From Coenobita brevimanus (lineage: Eukaryota; Arthropoda; Malacostraca; Decapoda; Coenobitidae), in assembly GCA_032717465.1 (NCBI GenBank), contig CM064657.1, positions 21,755,968 to 21,819,967 on the forward strand: DNA of 64,000 nt. The letters run 5' to 3'. A program made the position numbers and the translations under genes. Below the pieces are notes generated by a model, which was not told the origin of the DNA, ran no database searches, and saw only the letters and a list, made by a program, of their open reading frames with translations. This document shows positions 1 to 12,860 of the stretch, piece by piece; the first letter of the stretch is position 1, and the number at the start of each line of letters is the position of its first letter.

Positions 1-2334
1 GAGGACTGGAATTTTCCACGATGTCTGCAAAATAGTCCTTCATTGTCGGGAATCTTTTTTTTTTTTTTTTTTTTACCTAGCATTTCAGTCAAATATTTAC
101 TCTTTTTCTTAAGCGTCTGTACCTGTACGTGTGAAGATAAAAGTATAAACATGGAATATTTTCCATAGCTTTAGCTCAAGAAAGTGTATAAATATGGTAG
201 TTTGCCCTCTCTTTGTACTCGTATCATAAGAGATAACAGCGAAGGCATTGTACAGTACGATAAGACTCACAATGAACGTTAGTGATCGAAACACATAGTT
301 GCGCCCCAAAATTTTTCGTCCAGTTCTTAAAGATGAGAGACGCAATGCTTTTTCATTAACAGAAGTGTAGTTAAGGGACATCTAATCTTGTATGAGTGCA
401 GGGAAGGTAGGGGAGTTGAGAGGGCGCTTGGGAGGGTGAAAGTACGTGCCTAGAGATATGGAGGAGTGTTTGTGATATAAACAATGACAGACTTAGTTGT
501 GGTGGCGGAGGAGATATATAACGGTGTGGTGAGGAGTAAGGCTGAGTCAAGCTGTGACTGGCTTAGTGGGGGTAGGAGAGGAGGTATATAAAAGTGTAGT
601 GAGGTATGAAGCAGTGTTAAGCAGTGGCCCTATAGTGAACAGTTAAAACACCAGATGCAGTGCACGATTGCAGATTTCACTGTGGACACCGGTGAGCATA
701 CAGAAAGGCCTCGTTAGAAGATAAGTATTCTAGGTAATATAGGAGGCTTCGTAGCACCTCCTCCTTATCATAACAACTTTATACTGTGGATTGTTTTTTG
801 TAATTCATTGGTGACTTATTGGCGAAACCGGCGTTGAAAAAGGCCACTTAATAAATGGGGTTAATGTACAAACCAAAAATTTATCTTGCCACTAGGGTTC
901 AGTGGTTAGGGAATTGAACGAATTCCTCGAAAACAGATGGATCTATTACAAGAGTATCGTAGGCTATACAACATCCTTAACACCCTGAATACGGCAACAT
1001 CTTTTTAAATACATTCTTACTAGTATTTGACGATATTATTCAGCTTGTGAGGGAATACTGAGCGCGAAGGGTTAGACACAGATTATAATAACCTTTTCTA
1101 CACATGAGGTCTTTTCCACATTAAATCAAGTCGCCTCGTGGCAGCAAAAGAAAAATAGGTAAGTAAAACAAGGATAGATTACTTGTGCTTTTTCATGTAC
1201 AGTTGGCTACACGTGAACTAGGGACAGTGTCTGTGTGAAGTGGAGGTCTAGTTATAATTTCAGATGTTCATGCATCACAGTTCCTATTCATTTCAACTAA
1301 TATTTGACACCTCCGTTATTACACACCAGTACTACCAACAGAGAGTTTATGTTAAGGTTGTCAAGTGTACCAAATGCTACACCTATGCTACACACTGAAG
1401 CTGTCACAGGTTCTCTTGTTCTAGCTGTACGTTTAGAGTACTAACATATACTAAGGAAAATCGCTGCACTGCTGTCACAGTGTGGTCCATATATCACATC
1501 GCTTCGACCACGTTTCAAAATGCTATGTGCTTTACGTGGTCCAGTTCTCTCTCTCTCTCTCTCTCTCGCAAGTGATGTACTGGGGACGTGATTCTCTCAG
1601 CGATGGGACAATCTTCATCAGTAACTGCGATTATGCGTTTTTTTTAATTTTTTTCCAAGAGGGGCAAAGAACGGAGAGTATATTGACTTCCCGTGCCTCC
1701 CGTTCCTCTTACGATAACAAATCTTATTTCTGAGAGGACAGTTATTTTTTGTTACATCTGTTTTAATATTCTTTATTTATTATGGAAACAATAAGGCGAG
1801 TGCTGAAATTTCCTATGTTTATTATCTTCCTGCAAGTAAAAACCCTAGTTCCTTTTGTACACCAGGTCCTTCAACCGTATTCTCGTCGGATAAGGAGGCT
1901 CCCTAACACCTCTTCCGTAGCGGTTTATATTCCAGAGTACCCATTAACATCTTTTTTGCTTCTTGTATCTCATTAATATCGACATACATTGTACGAATAG
2001 CACACAAGAATATAGTAACGGAGGAGAATCAGAAATAAGCCGGTAAGGAACAGATGTTAGTAAGCTTCCTAACCCCACGAGAATACCGTCCTTTGTGTGC
2101 AGTGTGATGGTGGAGTGAGCATTGTGTGACCGACTATATTTCATTCGCTTTAACCCGGCCGAGATCTTCGTTCTATCGTTGTCTCTTTCCGGTAACTCAA
2201 TATTATGACTACATCCTTTCCATAGCACGACTTGGTGACTAGCAGCCTACTATAGCGTATCTCATGTTACAGCTCAGCACTCAAAATGGAGAGATGGCAA
2301 GTTTTCGCCCAGTAAAAGCGAACTGAGTAGTATC
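1..2334. other. AT-rich intergenic DNA, no gene seen
   Basis: No open frame here resembles a known protein; the short frames have no consistent codon pattern. It holds a poly(T) run at 57-74, a (CT)n run at about 1549-1568 and a short direct duplication at about 484-541 and 556-611 with TATA motifs. I see no RNA gene. Confidence 0.5.
484..855 (+). promoter_or_regulatory. Possible promoter/poly(A) segment (LTR-like)
   Basis: Two imperfect direct repeats of about 70-bp period (484-541, 556-611) each carry a TATA motif, TATATA at about 514 and TATATAAAA at 585-593. An AATAAA hexamer follows at 850-855. A TATA box, a short transcribed stretch and a poly(A) signal are what a solo LTR would show, but I could not find a clean TG...CA pair with a matching target duplication. 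It could be chance in AT-rich DNA. Confidence 0.2.
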
Positions 2335-2480
2335 AGCTGTGATAATTATTGTGGCTGTTGTGGTAATTATTGTGGCAGCTGCGGTAATTACTGTGGCAGC
2401 TGGGATCATTACTGTGGCAACTAAGATATTCACTGTGGCAGCTGCGTTGATTGTGGCGCTGTGGTAATTACTGTGGCAGG
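2335..2480 (+). repeat. 21-bp minisatellite, left block
   Basis: Degenerate tandem units of about 21 bp built on TGTGGCAGCTGCGGTAATTA. Each unit carries the palindrome CAGCTG. The same unit in the same orientation reappears at 7143-7440, so this is probably the left part of one array later split by LINE insertions. Confidence 0.8.
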
Positions 2481-2583
2481 TGTGTGTGTGTGTGTTTTTT
2501 TATGCTAGAAAGAAGGGTGAGGGGACTAGGGACCCCCTCCTCTGTTTTTTAGTTCCTAAAAAGAGACAGGCCAGGGAAAGGGA

Positions 2584-4008
2584 TTGGGAATTGAGTTATC
2601 CTCGTACGCTGGAGATTGGGTCTACAGTATGAATGTGCGTGGATGTAGTACGATTGAGGCTAAAAGGGATGAGATTGGGAGAATGTTTGTGAGAAGAAAG
2701 TTTGATGTGTTAGCTCTGAGTGAAACGAAGATGAAAGGGAAGGATCAGTCTATGTTTGGAAGTGTGAATGGAAGATTTTCAGGTGTTGATAGAGGAAGGG
2801 CAAGAGAAGGTGTGGCCTTGTTAGTGAGTCCGGAAGTACAGCAGTGTGTGATTGAATGGAAGGAGGTGTCATCGAGACTGATGTGGGTGAAAGCGAAATT
2901 TGAACGTGAGTTGTGGGTGTTTGTGAGTGCATATGGGCCTGGTAGTGAAAGGGATGAAGAAGAGAGGGAGTCTTTCTGGAATGATGTTGATGAGTGTCTG
3001 CAGAGTTTTGGAGCGAATGTGAATGTGGTAATGATGGGAGATCTGAATGCTAGAGTGGGAAATGTAGCACTTGAAGGTGTAGTTGGTATGCATGGTGTGC
3101 CTGGAAGAAATGAAAATGGGGAACAAATGACAGGTATGTGTGTTGAGCGAGAGATGGTGATTGGGAATACGCTGTTCGAGAAGAAAGATATTTATCAGTA
3201 TACATGGGTAAGACAGGAGGGTGGATTGGTTGTGGATAAAGCATTGATGGACTATGTGTTTGTGTTTAGGAATGTAATAGGAAGAATGTTGGATGTGAGA
3301 ATTCTGAGAGGGGACGGTGGAGGTATGTCTGACCACTACCTGGTGGAGGGAAAGTTAAGAGTAGGTAAGAGATGGGTGACAGCTAGGAGGGTTATGTGTT
3401 GCAGGGAGGTTTTGAAAGTGAGTGAGTTGGATAAAAGAGAGAAAATGATAGAGTATCAGGAGAAATTGAAAGATGAGAGGAATGCAGTGAAAGATCAGGA
3501 AAATGGCAGTATGGAGGAGAAATACCAGTTGTTTAAGAGTGCTGTGGTGGGGCATGCAGAAGAGGTGTGTGGTGTGAGACGTGTGGGTGGTGGTGTGAGA
3601 AAAGGAAGTGAATGGTGGTGCGAGAAAGTAAGTATGGATGTGGCTGAGAAGAGACGTGCATATAAAGTGTGGCTGCAGAGGAAGGATGAGGTGTCATATG
3701 AGAGGTAAAAGGAAAAGAGGAATAAGGCGAGAAGGGCTGTGCGTGATGCTGAAGTGGCAGCAGATGAAAGGTGGGGTAGGCGACTGACTGAGAATTTTCA
3801 ACAGAATAAGAAAATGTTTTGGAAGGAGGTGAAAAGGGTGCGAAAGGGAGAGTCTGGGAAGGAAGAGCGAGTAAAAGCAGAGGATGGAAGGATGTTAACT
3901 GAGATGGATGCAGTGAGGAAGAGATGGGCAGAGTATTTTGAAAGATTGTTAAATGTAGAGGAGGAAAGGGTGGCTGAGATTGTGGCGGATGGAAGGGGCA
4001 AGGAATAA
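2584..4008 (+). pseudogene. LINE endonuclease (AP-endonuclease-like), RT missing
   Basis: The frame encodes an exonuclease/endonuclease/phosphatase-type nuclease of an RTE-like LINE, the enzyme that nicks target DNA before reverse transcription. Visible motifs are SETK at residues 46-49, AYGPG at 116-120, GDLNA at 152-156 and SDH at 249-251. These match the metal-binding and catalytic blocks of the family. The first codon is TTG; the first Met of a plausible start is residue 16 or later. An in-frame TAA at 3706-3708 follows residue 374, and the same frame runs on to 4008 with the FWKEV linker that precedes RT. After 4008 the frame is lost and the RT is missing, so the copy is dead. Close relatives are common in arthropod assemblies, often labelled craniofacial development protein 2-like. 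Confidence 0.8.
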
Positions 4009-4059
4009 ATGTGTTGGGAGAGTTGAATGATTCCTTGATCACGAAGGAGGAAGTGGAGA

Positions 4060-4215
4060 GGGAGACCACGAATAGGATGGATGGACAGTGTGAAGAGAAC
4101 GCTGGATGCGAGAGGGATGTCTGTTGAGCAAGGATGAGCAGCTGTGCGTGACAGAAGTAAATGGAGAGAAATTGTGAATGAATAAGTGATGACGCAGCCC
4201 TGAGGGGATATTCTC
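4060..4215 (+). pseudogene. Family A LINE C-terminal coding remnant
   Basis: After a short junction containing GAGAGGGAGA the sequence reads GRPRIGWMDSVKR and continues to the end of the family A protein. The same coding stretch lies at about 34150-34270 (minus) in copy 2, there preceded by a normal C-terminal domain. The remnant has stop codons and is not in frame with the endonuclease upstream. Confidence 0.65.
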
Positions 4216-4516
4216 CCGCATTTGGTCTGATCAGCTAGTCAGGTCAGGTGCGGGTAAGGGGATGGGTCTATTATGATGTGGCAGGGTTAAAACAGCTTTG
4301 CTGTCAGGCCCTGCTGCGGATGTCACTGATTGCACTGCGCAGTTGACCCCTGTGTGCTGTGATACGTTGAGGATCTGTCCCTTCTCCCCTTTGGGGCTAA
4401 GATGCAAATGAATCTGTTTGAATGGATGAGTAAATAGGGAGTGTGTCGTCCTGTCTCGGCCACCTCCCTTTCCTTGGGGGAAGTAGCCTAGGTATAGCCT
4501 ATAGATAGATAGATAG

Positions 4517-4594
4517 GAAAAAGGAACCAAAGGCCACGAACCCGCAATAACTGTTCTTTCCAAGAGAAAAACAAAATGCTAGAGAGAGCCAAAT
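4517..4594. other. Junction between two LINEs
   Basis: Short A-rich stretch between the (ATAG)n tail of family A copy 1 and the 3' coding end of the minus-strand family C copy. It may be 3' UTR of family C or old flanking DNA. No tandem duplication is evident. Confidence 0.4.
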
Positions 4595-6757
4595 TCAAGA
4601 TCTGATCATTTCGAGATGCCTGGACACACTGCGATTGAATGACTGGAGATCATAGCTAACAGGAAATACAGACAGAGGGAGACAGGTCCAGTTTTGACCT
4701 GTTGCATAAATGAAGGACTGGAAGTGACGGTTAACTCTTGCAATAGAGAGTGGGACAGAAAACGGATGAGAGTTTGTTGCTAGACGGGTGCTACGCACCT
4801 GTCATAGAATTGGAGGAATGCAAGCAGACACTTCAGAGGAGCAGTGACCATTGAAGAAGCGATAGAAAAGGGATAAAGATGCAACAGTGCAGCGAAGAGA
4901 CAGAGGTTGAAGGGAGCCAGTAAGAGGAGGAGAGTTAAAGAGACGAAAAGCCTTTGACTCCACCCTATTGAGAAGGGCTGTATGTGGGGAACCTCCCCAC
5001 CCATGAGAGTTGTACTCTATACAGGGGCGGATAAAATCAATGTATAGAGTCAACAATTGTGCAGGGGTAAAGAAGGAATGGAGTCAGCTTACCTCACATA
5101 ATCTCTTGGAAGCAGATTATACAAGAGATGCAATATGATCTTTCCAAGATAAGTCCCGAGTGAATGAAACCCCAAGCATGTTCAAGGATGATGCAGGATT
5201 AAGCTGAATATTATTAAATGTTAGTGGGTACACCTGTGGAAGATTTTCTCGGATTGATGGGTGTAAGAACTGAGTTTTTGATGCATTAAAAACAAGATTA
5301 TTTTTACCTCAGTCACAGATACGAACCAAGTCAGACATTAGGCGTGCCATAGCCTCTTCGGGAACCGAATGGAAAGGTGAAGAGTGGAGTCATGGTACGA
5401 GTGGATAGCTTAGCAGGTCATTGATGAATAAAAGGAAGAGAGTTGGTGATAGGACAGAGCCCTGAGGAACACCACTAATGATAGATCTAGGAGATGAACG
5501 ATGGCCGTCTACAACAGCGGCTATAGAACGACCAGAAAGGAAGCTATAGATGAAGGCACAGATAGAAGGACAGAAACCGTAAGAGGGCAGGTTGGAAATT
5601 AAAGATTTATGCCAGACTCGATCGAAAATATTTGAGATGTCAAGTCCAACGGCAAAGCTTTCGCCAAAGTCCCGAAAGGAGGATGACCAGGAGTCTGAAA
5701 GGTAGGTGAGAAGTTCGCCAGTGGAGCATCCCTGACGGAACCCATACTGGTGATCGGAAAGAAGGTTATGATAGGAAAGATGCTTTAAATTTTTTCTATT
5801 GAGAATTGGCTCAAAAACTTGTGAGATACAGGATATTAAAGCAATTGGACGATAGTTGGAAGGTTGGGAATGGTCAATCTTCTTTGGGACTGGCTTAATG
5901 AGAGCAAACTTCCAGCAAGAAGGAAAGGTACAAGTTGATAGACAAAGGCGAAAGAGTTTGCCTAGGCAGAGTGTAAGCACAGAAGCACAGTTCTTGAGGA
6001 AAACAGGAGGGACTCCATCAGGCCCATATGCCTTTTTAGTATTGAGGCCTGTGATGGCAGAAAATACATCAGCTGAAGACATTTTAATGTCAGCCATGAG
6101 GAAGTCAGAGGGGGAAAGTGATGGAGGAACAGCACCGGAATCATCTAAGGTGGAATTGGAGGAGAGAGTCTGAGCGAGGAGATCTGCTTTATCAGTAGAA
6201 GAAATAGCTACAGAACCATCAGAGTAGAAAAGAGAAGGGAAGGATGATGAGGTAAAGTTGTTAGAAAGGTTTTTGGCAAGGTGCCAGAAGGAGCGGGAAG
6301 AATTCGAGTTGGAGAGATGAGAGCATTTAGTACGGTTGAAATTATTTTTAGCAGAGCAAAGAACAGACTTAGCACGATTCCGGGCAGAAACATAAAAATG
6401 ATGTGATTCAAGGTTGGGTCGGCTCCGGTACCTTTTGTAGGCCCTCTCCTTGTTGCGGACTGCATTAGAACAAGCGTGATTAAACCAAGGCTTTCTTGCA
6501 TTAGTCAAAGGATATGAGAAAGGAATGTATGCTTCCATGCCCGAGAGAATAACCTCCGTAATGCACAAGGCACACTCAGGTGGCTCCCGGCCATGGAAGC
6601 AATAATCCTTCCAGGGAAAATCACAGAAGTATTGCTTGAGGGCCTCCCAATCTGCAGCTCCAAAGTGCCACAGATGACATTTCTTTGGAGGGTCCTCAGG
6701 CCGCACTGGAGTGATAAGACAAGTTAAGGTAAGAAGGTTGTGATCGGAGGAGCCCAA
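4595..6757 (-). pseudogene. LINE polyprotein: endonuclease end and reverse transcriptase, broken
   Basis: The longest open part (5390-6757, 455 aa) begins at the SSDHN motif of the endonuclease and runs through the linker into RT. It carries [27 protein letters not shown], the palm motif A region LDISNIFDRVWH, and GVPQGSVLSPTLFL (motif B). Copy 2 has YADDS next. Here a deletion joins the sequence to a stop after LLSYPLVP, so the catalytic YADD aspartates are gone and the enzyme cannot work. The thumb and C-terminal part follow at 4802-5056 (IRPCIEYNSHGWGG), and after an in-frame TGA at 4595-4798 (RSTRLATNSHPFSV). Jockey versus CR1 clade is not settled by eye. Confidence 0.85.
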
Positions 6758-7141
6758 CGGAGAGAAAAGATTAACAGTGTAAGCAGAAGGATTAGTTGTA
6801 TAGAAGAGGTCAAGTACAATGTATTGGAGCTTTTTCCAAGGCGGTCAGGGATACGGGTAGGGTGCTATACAAGCTGCTCTAGGTCATTAAGGATAGAAAA
6901 GATGTAGGCTTGTTCACCTGGTGGATCAGTGAAAGGAGAGGAGAGCCAAAGGTGGTGGTGAACACTGAAATCTCCTAGAATGGAGATTTCAGAGAAAGGA
7001 GAAATGGATAGAATGTGTTCCATCGCAGAAGTAAGATAGTCAAAGAATTTTTGATAGTCAGTAGAAGTAGGGGATACGTAAACAGCGCAGATATACTTAG
7101 TCAGAGAATGACAGGAAAGCCGAAGCCAGAATGTACAGAAT
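4595..7141 (-). mobile_element. Jockey/CR1-like LINE, family C, copy 1 (5' truncated)
   Basis: Minus-strand non-LTR retrotransposon. Alignment by eye to copy 2 (38578-41640) shows shared sequence from about 4682 to 7141. The 5' end stops abruptly at 7141, where the 21-bp minisatellite begins, so the copy is 5' truncated inside the endonuclease region. Small deletions relative to copy 2 lie near 5360-5410 and between 5056 and 5390. Confidence 0.85.
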
Positions 7142-7142
7142 T

Positions 7143-7440
7143 TAATGTGGCAGCTGCGGTATTTACAGTGGCAGCTGCGGTAGTTACTGCGGCAGCTGTG
7201 GTACTGTGGCAGTTGCGATAATTACTGTGGCGGCTGTGGTAATTACTGTAGCAGCTACGGTAGTTACTGTAGCAGCTGAGGTAATAAGTGTGGCAGCTGC
7301 GGTAATAACTGTGGCAGCTGCGGTAATTACTGTGGCAGCTGCAGCAATTACATTGACAACTGTGATAATTGCTGTGGGAGGTGCGGTACATACTGTGGCA
7401 GCTGCGGTAATTACTGACAGCTGTGCTAATTACTGAGGCA
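7143..7440 (+). repeat. 21-bp minisatellite, right block
   Basis: About 14 degenerate copies of a 21-bp unit around GTGGCAGCTGCGGTAATTAC. In one plus-strand frame it reads as a VAAAVIT heptapeptide repeat, which follows from a period divisible by three and is not evidence for a gene. It has the same unit and orientation as 2335-2480. Confidence 0.9.
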
Positions 7441-7445
7441 GCACT

Positions 7446-9806
<2,361 letters not shown>

Positions 9807-10170
9807 TGATAGTCCTTGACCAGGCTGTGATGGAAAACCACGGTCACCACAGGGTAGAGCGTCCGAACGCCTGGAACACAATTATCATTCCAACTCTAGT
9901 AAACGTACTACAGTATAGGTTGTTTGGAACTATCTCTGGCCACCGTCGCTGACGTCCCACCGACTGTCGGGTTTGCTGTTTGACAGTATGAGGGCAGGTG
10001 CATGGGTACCGATTCATGTATTATGCAAATTAATTAGCAATGACCGTTTATTATTAGTGAAATGTGTAACATGCACATATAAACAATGAGGTGCGTACAT
10101 AAGTTACTATGACAGGTGAATAAAGTACTGTTAACGAGTGACGACGATGGTGAATGCATAAAATGATGAT
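9807..10170 (+). repeat. Dispersed repeat S, copy 1
   Basis: About 360 bp starting CTGATAGTCC and containing CACCGACTGTC and GTTTGCTGTTTG. The same sequence, clearly diverged, occurs in the same orientation at 20955-21293. No coding frame and no A/B box seen. Copy 1 runs into a (TA)n array, copy 2 into a LINE tail. Confidence 0.75.
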
Positions 10171-10372
<202 letters not shown>

Positions 10373-10617
10373 CACTATACATTACTCATATGCTTTTATG
10401 TAGCCATACTATTACGGTATGCCAACGTTGGCCAGAGACCTGCTCTCTACATAACCGTCCACAGATAATTATACAGTTACACCATAATTTCCAATATATT
10501 ATGAATATGCACATATTAGTCTTATCAACAGTAGGTGTTTCCTACGATACGGTAGTAAATGGTAACCTGTTTTTATTGACCGCCTTTACAATGGGGAGCG
10601 ACAATGTTTTTGTCCAC

Positions 10618-10618
10618 C

Positions 10619-10699
<81 letters not shown>

Positions 10700-11020
10700 T
10701 TGTTGCCATTATATCTCACGAACGGCTTGAGGTATCAACATGAAACCTTCAGGGTATTAAGTTATGGCCAATATCTTGGTCGAGTTCGAAAATGGGCTCT
10801 CGGGGTCAAAGTCAAGGTCACCAAAATGGCTGCCAAAGATCAACTATTTTTTATCTCCCACTTTTAGCACCATTATATCTCATGAGTGGCTTGAGCTATT
10901 AACATGAAACTCTCAGGGTATCAAGATATGGCCAAAATTTTGGACTTGGCCAACAGAATATTCTGGCGGGCAATTAGCATTCAGCTCCCGAATGCTTTCC
11001 TTTCATTTGAAAATGTAGAC
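10618..11020 (+). repeat. (TG)n-linked tandem repeat T, copy 1
   Basis: A (TG)n tract at 10620-10695 leads into two tandem monomers of about 150 bp (about 10705-10860 and 10868-11020). The shared motifs are ATTATATCTCA, GGCTTGAG, CATGAAAC and TATGGCCAA. The block ends with GGCAATTAGCATTC. A reverse-orientation copy with the same order, again joined to a dinucleotide tract, lies at 23730-24320. Confidence 0.8.
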
Positions 11021-11039
11021 GCATTCTGTAATAATACTC

Positions 11040-11740
11040 TCTACCTCCCCCTTCTCCAATCCTTCCCACCCAATACCCCTCCCCCTCCCTCCTCCTATCT
11101 CCCAATCCCTCCCTCTCCCTCCTTCTATCTCCCAATCCCTCCCCCTCCCCCTCCCCCTCCCCCTCCCTCCTTCTATCTCCCAATCCCTCTCCCTCCCTCC
11201 TTCTATCTCCCAGTCCCTCCCCCTCCCTCCTTCTATCTCCCAATCCCCCCCTCCCCTTCCCTTTCCTTTTCCCTCTCCCTCTCCCTCCCCCTCCCCCTCC
11301 CGCTTTCCCTCTCCTTCTCCCTCTCCCTCTTCCCCTCCCTCTACCTCCCCCTCCCCCTCCCCGTCCCTCATTACAAATAATCTCTACCTCCCCCTCCCCT
11401 ATCCCTCCTGCCCCATCCCACCCTCCCTCCCTCACCATCCCTCCCAATCACTTCCCTTTCATCCCACTCTCTCCACCTCTCTCTCCCTCTCCCTATCCCT
11501 CCCCCTGCCCCTCCCCCCCTCCCTCTCTCCCTCTCCCTGTCCCTCCCTGTCCCTCCCCCTACTATCTCCCTATCCCTCTCCCTCTCCTTTTCCCTCTTCT
11601 TCACGCTCCCCATCTCCCTAACCCTCCCCTTCTCCCTCTCCCTCTCCTTCTACCTCTCCCTTTCCCTCTCCCCTTCCCCTTTCCCCCCCCCCAGTATCTC
11701 TTTTTCCCTCTCCCTCTCTGTCTCCTGCTGACGGTCGTGG
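11040..11740. repeat. Polypyrimidine (CCCTCC)-rich tract
   Basis: About 700 bp almost entirely C and T on the plus strand. The first third is a minisatellite of about 27-36 bp built on CTCCTTCTATCTCCCAATCC; the rest is irregular CTCCCT. Long purine/pyrimidine mirror tracts can form triplex DNA. Open frames here are low complexity and not genes. Confidence 0.9.
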
Positions 11741-12249
11741 CTGCTCCCACCCACTAGGTTTTACATGATTCGAGTGAATTTCAGTGATTATTCCGCGTGC
11801 AAATAGTGCATCTGTGCTTACGAGTGTCTTGGACGTATTATTCCAGTGTAAGGTGTGAAAGTTTCTAAAGAAGGGAAAGAAGTTATATGCGGCCTTCATG
11901 AATTTGGAGATAGCATATGACAGGGAGGATAGACAAGGATTTTGGAAAGTATTAAGAATATATGGAGCATATTAGAAGCTGTTGAATGCTGTGAAGAGTA
12001 TGTATGAGGGTGCTAAGGCTGCAATGCGTGTGGATAGCGAACTGAGTGAATTTTTCTATCTGAAGGTTAGATTGAAACAGGAATGTGTCATGTCTCCATG
12101 AGGTTATATAAGAGATACAAGGTAGGGCAGTGGATGTTGGAGCTAACCAAATGAGAGAGGGCACTGTTTGGAAACTTCCTGTACTATTGTTTCCAGATGA
12201 TAGTATATTGTTAAACTGAAGAGGAAGGGGAGCTGCAAGGCTTGGACGA

Positions 12250-12598
12250 GCCAGCCCTTGATATCACCATCTATCTAAAGCTTGTTATCTGATGCAGCTA
12301 TACAAGGCTTAATGCAGCATTATCTTCTGAATATTAACTCCTTTATGTCATGCCCTGAATGAAAGAAAATAGACAAATTACGTGACCACCACTTCGCATT
12401 TCATTCTCCCTCCTCTACCTACCCCCTCTTCCTTCCGTCACTTCAACCCCGCACTATCACTCGTCCCCCCCACTCACCTTCCCTCCTCTCTCTGGTTCCT
12501 CCCTCTCAGCCCCTCTCACTCCGCTGTGACTTGCCACGCATAAAGGAGCCAGCCCGAGGTACGGGGTACTGGAGATAGATGATTATTTATGACCATGA
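12250..12598. other. Unrelated DNA replacing part of the LINE B copy
   Basis: About 350 bp that do not belong to family B and that replace roughly 105 bp of the element (judged against the other copies). The 10-mer GAGCCAGCCC occurs at both ends (12248-12257 and 12546-12555), which may be a duplication. The middle is CT-rich. No coding potential recognised. Confidence 0.5.
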
Positions 12599-12851
12599 CT
12601 GGATGAGGAGGAAATGGAAAATGTGAGTGCGTTTATGTACTTGGGTAGTGTGATGAGAAAGGATGGAAGTTTAGACGGTGAAGTGCTTGAAAGGGTACAA
12701 CAAGAAAGGAAGGTTGCTGGTACCTTGAAAGCAGTGATAAGAAACAGGGAAGGGAGCATAGAAGTGAAAAAGTTACTAAATGACAGGATTGTGATACCAA
12801 CTCTAACGTATGGAAGTGAAGCTTGAACCTTGTTGGAGGGACAGAAGACAA

Positions 12852-12860
12852 GAAAGCAAT
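12852..12860. repeat. Target-site duplication, left copy (GAAAGCAAT)
   Basis: The nine bases GAAAGCAAT lie immediately left of the nested LINE copy's CTATCTAT tail and recur at 14902-14910 immediately right of it. Outside them the host LINE reads on continuously. Confidence 0.9.

Larger units (their letters stand above)
2500..4516 (+). mobile_element. RTE-like LINE, family A, copy 1 (RT deleted)
   Basis: A non-LTR retrotransposon copy with a 5' leader, an endonuclease frame, the start of the linker to RT, then an abrupt jump near 4060 to the last part of the protein (GRPRIGWMDSVK-like). A 3' UTR of about 300 bp follows and ends in a short (ATAG)n tail at about 4500-4516. The family's RT domain is absent. 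A second copy at 33810-35205 on the minus strand shares the C-terminal coding part, UTR and tail, which fixes the 3' boundary. The 5' boundary is approximate. Confidence 0.8.
11868..12860 (+). pseudogene. Family B LINE RT fragment, N-terminal piece
   Basis: Translates, with stops, to the palm of the family B reverse transcriptase. Matches to the intact nested copy include the FMNLEIAYDR-like motif A near 11896 and the GLKQ/motif B region near 12070. The FADD box at about 12195 is mutated: CCAGATGAT gives PDD. The stretch 12614-12826 matches the ENVSAFMYLGSVMRKDG to LTYGSEA part. Frameshifts and stops are scattered, so this is an old, inactive copy. Confidence 0.75.

Noticed and set aside
2869..3336. 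155-aa minus-strand frame
   Set aside because: Shadow of the LINE endonuclease on the other strand; no recognisable motifs.
7206..7436. Open frame with a VAAAVIT heptapeptide repeat
   Set aside because: It is the 21-bp minisatellite read in frame; several frames on both strands are open for the same reason.
10974..11447. Gly-Arg-Glu-rich minus-strand frame and Pro-Ser-rich plus-strand frame
   Set aside because: Low-complexity readings of the polypyrimidine tract.
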